In this document: in pieces, positions 62,276 through 64,000 of the stretch | Layout: every line of letters begins with the position of its first letter | Position numbering within the stretch: position 1 is the stretch's first letter | From: BOKV01 sp049289295 | GTDB lineage: Bacteria > Pseudomonadota > Alphaproteobacteria > Rhizobiales > Rhizobiaceae | Assembly: GCA_049289295.1 (NCBI GenBank) | Contig: JBATLL010000016.1 | Span: 97,783 to 161,782 of the forward strand | Length of the DNA stretch: 64,000 nt | Direction of reading: 5' to 3' | Position numbers and translations under genes: made by a program | Notes under the pieces: generated by a model | The model's input: only the letters and a program-made list of their open reading frames with translations | What the model was told of the DNA's origin: nothing | The model's database searches: none

Positions 62276-63208
62276 TCAGGCATTACTGTCTGCAATTGCA
62301 GACGCGATCTCCCCGGCAAGCCGGGCATTGTTGACGATCAGCGCCACGTTAGACACCAGCGAGCGTCCCTGGGTAAGTTCAAGAATGCGCGACAACAGCC
62401 ATGGCGTCACGGCCTTGCCGCTCACGCCCTCCATCTCCGCTTCCTCGATCGCCGTTTCAATGTAGCGTTTCATTTCTGCAGCCGGGATTTCATTGGCCTG
62501 CGGAATGGGATTGGCGATCAGCACACCACCATCCTGGCTGATCGCCCGGCGTGCACGCCACAAGGCGGCAATTTCTGCCGGCGTATCGAGCCTGAGCGGC
62601 GCACGCAGCGCGCTTTCGCGCGACCAGAATGCAGGAAACATGTCCGTGCCGTAGCCGACCACGGCAACCCCTTGTGTTTCCAGCACCTCCAGCGTCTTGT
62701 CGAGATCAAGGATCGCCTTGGCCCCCGCGCAAACGGTGATGACATTGGTACGCCCAAGTTCGGTGAGGTCAGCCGAAACGTCGAATGTCGTCTCCGCCCC
62801 CTTGTGCACCCCGCCAATTCCGCCCGTGGCAAAGACCGATATTCCGGCAAGCTGCGAGGCCATCATCGTCGCGGCAACCGTGGTCGAGCCAGCCCGCCCG
62901 GTGGACAGCGCAAAGGCAAGATCGGCCCGCGAGAGCTTCATCACCCCCTTGCGCTGGGCAAGATCGTGCAGCGCCTCGGCATCAAGTCCAACCCGGATGC
63001 GCCCGTCAAGCACCGCAATCGTGGCCGGAACAGCCCCGGCCGCCCGAACCGCTTCTTCCACCGCATGCGCGGTTTCCAGGTTCTGCGGAAAGGGCATGCC
63101 ATGCGTGATGATGGTAGATTCCAGCGCCACGACGGGCGAGCCCGTGGCAAGCGCGCCGCGCACCTGTGGCAATATCTCGACAAAATCGGCGGCAACCGGT
63201 GAAAGCAT
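62276..63208 (-). CDS. psuG: Pseudouridine-5'-phosphate glycosidase
   Basis: Cleaves pseudouridine 5'-phosphate to uracil and ribose 5-phosphate, salvaging a modified nucleoside from RNA turnover. 310 aa from the ATG at 63208 (GGAAGGG upstream). Family stretches include VVALESTIITHGMPFPQN with the catalytic Glu, FATGGIGGVHKGAETTFD, the CAGAKAILDLDKTLE lysine region, and the C-terminal TPWLLSRILELTQGRSL. It lies 30 bp downstream of the kinase gene on the same strand, giving the standard psuK-psuG order. Confidence 0.93.
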   Translation of the reverse strand: MLSPVAADFVEILPQVRGALATGSPVVALESTIITHGMPFPQNLETAHAVEEAVRAAGAVPATIAVLDGRIRVGLDAEALHDLAQRKGVMKLSRADLAFALSTGRAGSTTVAATMMASQLAGISVFATGGIGGVHKGAETTFDVSADLTELGRTNVITVCAGAKAILDLDKTLEVLETQGVAVVGYGTDMFPAFWSRESALRAPLRLDTPAEIAALWRARRAISQDGGVLIANPIPQANEIPAAEMKRYIETAIEEAEMEGVSGKAVTPWLLSRILELTQGRSLVSNVALIVNNARLAGEIASAIADSNA

Positions 63209-63238
63209 GGGCAAATTCCCTTCCAAGACCACTTCCTG

Positions 63239-64000
63239 CTAGACGCTAAGTGCCTGGGGCACAAGTTGGGCTGAGCGTTCCTCGATCATCTGCCAGGACA
63301 GACCCGCATGGAACGGCTCGCTCGATGACAGGGTGAACTGCGCTGCAACGATGCCCGCGCCTACGCTTTGCGCCATCGTCATGGACCTGCCAAGACCGGC
63401 AAGCACGGCACCAGCCAGCGCATCGCCAGCGCCATTGACATCGATGATGCGCTCGAGCGGTGGCGGTGTAATCATGCCGGTTTGCCCAGCCTGCCAGAAC
63501 AGGGCTGGAGCACCACTTTGCGTCAGCACGCCTGCGCCAACGCCGCCATCCATAAGCCTGCGCACCAGCCCCGGTCCATCCTCGTCCGGCTGGTCCAGCA
63601 TTGCGCGCGCTTCGCGCATGTTGGTGAAAAGCATGTCGATGCCGCCAAGTTGCCCGGCCAGGCGGACGGATTTGGCAGGCGAGATGGTCGCTGCCGCGAC
63701 CCGTTTGCCGCGTTCCTTCGCCATCAAGATCATCGCCGCGATGACGTCGGGGCGAAGGTTTGTCGATACGAACCAGCAATCCGCCTGTTCGAGTGCCGCA
63801 GCGCAATTGCTGGCGAACCACTCGCCATCCACGCTTTCGTGAATGGCAAGATCGGCAAGCCCGATCACCATTTCCCCGTCCGGTTCGATGATCGCCAGAT
63901 AGCTGCCGCTCGCCTGTCCCGCGATCGTGACGCAATGATCACCGATGCCGCGGGCAGCAAGGGCAGCACGGATCGTCGCGCCGTGCCCATCATCGCCGAG
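63239..64000 (-). CDS. psuK: Carbohydrate kinase PfkB family, probable pseudouridine kinase (5' end outside window)
   Basis: Phosphorylates pseudouridine before PsuG acts. The window holds the C-terminal 253 codons or so. They begin inside the gene with GDDGHGATIRAALAARG and include IAGQASGSYLAIIEPDGEM and the PfkB signature with catalytic Asp, IIDVNGAGDALAGAVLAGL (anion hole GAGD). The start is beyond position 64000. Assignment to pseudouridine rather than another sugar rests on the directly adjacent psuG. Confidence 0.88.
   Translation of the reverse strand, partial: LGDDGHGATIRAALAARGIGDHCVTIAGQASGSYLAIIEPDGEMVIGLADLAIHESVDGEWFASNCAAALEQADCWFVSTNLRPDVIAAMILMAKERGKRVAAATISPAKSVRLAGQLGGIDMLFTNMREARAMLDQPDEDGPGLVRRLMDGGVGAGVLTQSGAPALFWQAGQTGMITPPPLERIIDVNGAGDALAGAVLAGLGRSMTMAQSVGAGIVAAQFTLSSSEPFHAGLSWQMIEERSAQLVPQALSV

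Overview
This window is chromosomal core sequence from an alphaproteobacterium, most likely Hyphomicrobiales (Rhizobiales; Phyllobacteriaceae/Rhizobiaceae-like). The evidence is gene order and family content: rne/amiC/mrcA/prfB, an RNase E with a long acidic insertion in its S1 domain, a SUF operon that starts with an extra NifS-type desulfurase, a BA14K-family protein, a DUF2865 protein, two-domain MaeB, and glnB-glnA behind a sigma-54 promoter. GC is high (about 60 % by eye) and codon use looks even. I saw no tRNA, rRNA, CRISPR array, insertion sequence, integrase or phage gene.

Layout. 1-7.7 kb: RNase E (3' part outside the window), divergent from amidase, PBP1a and RF2; RF2 is read through a programmed +1 frameshift. 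7.7-16.7 kb: envelope and housekeeping genes (M23 peptidase, DUF455 ferritin-like protein, one-Cys Bcp peroxiredoxin, large AsmA-like DUF3971 protein, TyrRS, AnmK). 16.9-21.4 kb: an RND adaptor/permease pair ending in a strong terminator. 22.3-29.8 kb: the Fe-S assembly operon (desulfurase, sufB, sufC, sufD, sufS, DUF59, a VOC protein, sufA). 29.8-33.5 kb: TfoX-like protein, sulfotransferase, and nitrogen regulation (glnB-glnA with a good sigma-54 site and two NtrC-like palindromes). 33.5-43.3 kb: DEAD-box helicase, SQR-like flavoprotein, uncharacterised proteins, parE, methyltransferase, aminotransferase, BA14K protein and several very small membrane or secreted ORFs. 43.4-53.8 kb: NAD synthetase, a three-gene surface-glycan cluster (TylF methyltransferase, GT2 glycosyltransferase, RmlC-like cupin), GluRS, DUF2865, MaeB and a degenerate SDR. 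54.2-62.2 kb: threonine dehydratase-like enzyme, MFS transporter, dipeptide epimerase, the Mla-type lipid transport operon, and two tandem tiny Tat-signal proteins. 62.3 kb-end: pseudouridine catabolism (psuG, psuK; psuK continues past the window).

Several modules belong to the envelope: PBP1a, amidase, M23 peptidase, AnmK and perhaps the dipeptide epimerase for peptidoglycan, and AsmA-like, Mla, BA14K and glycan genes for the outer membrane and surface. No large unknown system is evident. The least explained items are the tandem Tat mini-proteins with two possible starts around a hairpin, three ORFs of 42-53 aa, the 161-aa/205-aa divergent unknown pair, and the C-terminal domain of the GT2 protein. 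Starts were chosen from ribosome binding sites and family expectation. Family assignments come from motif recognition only, with no database search.
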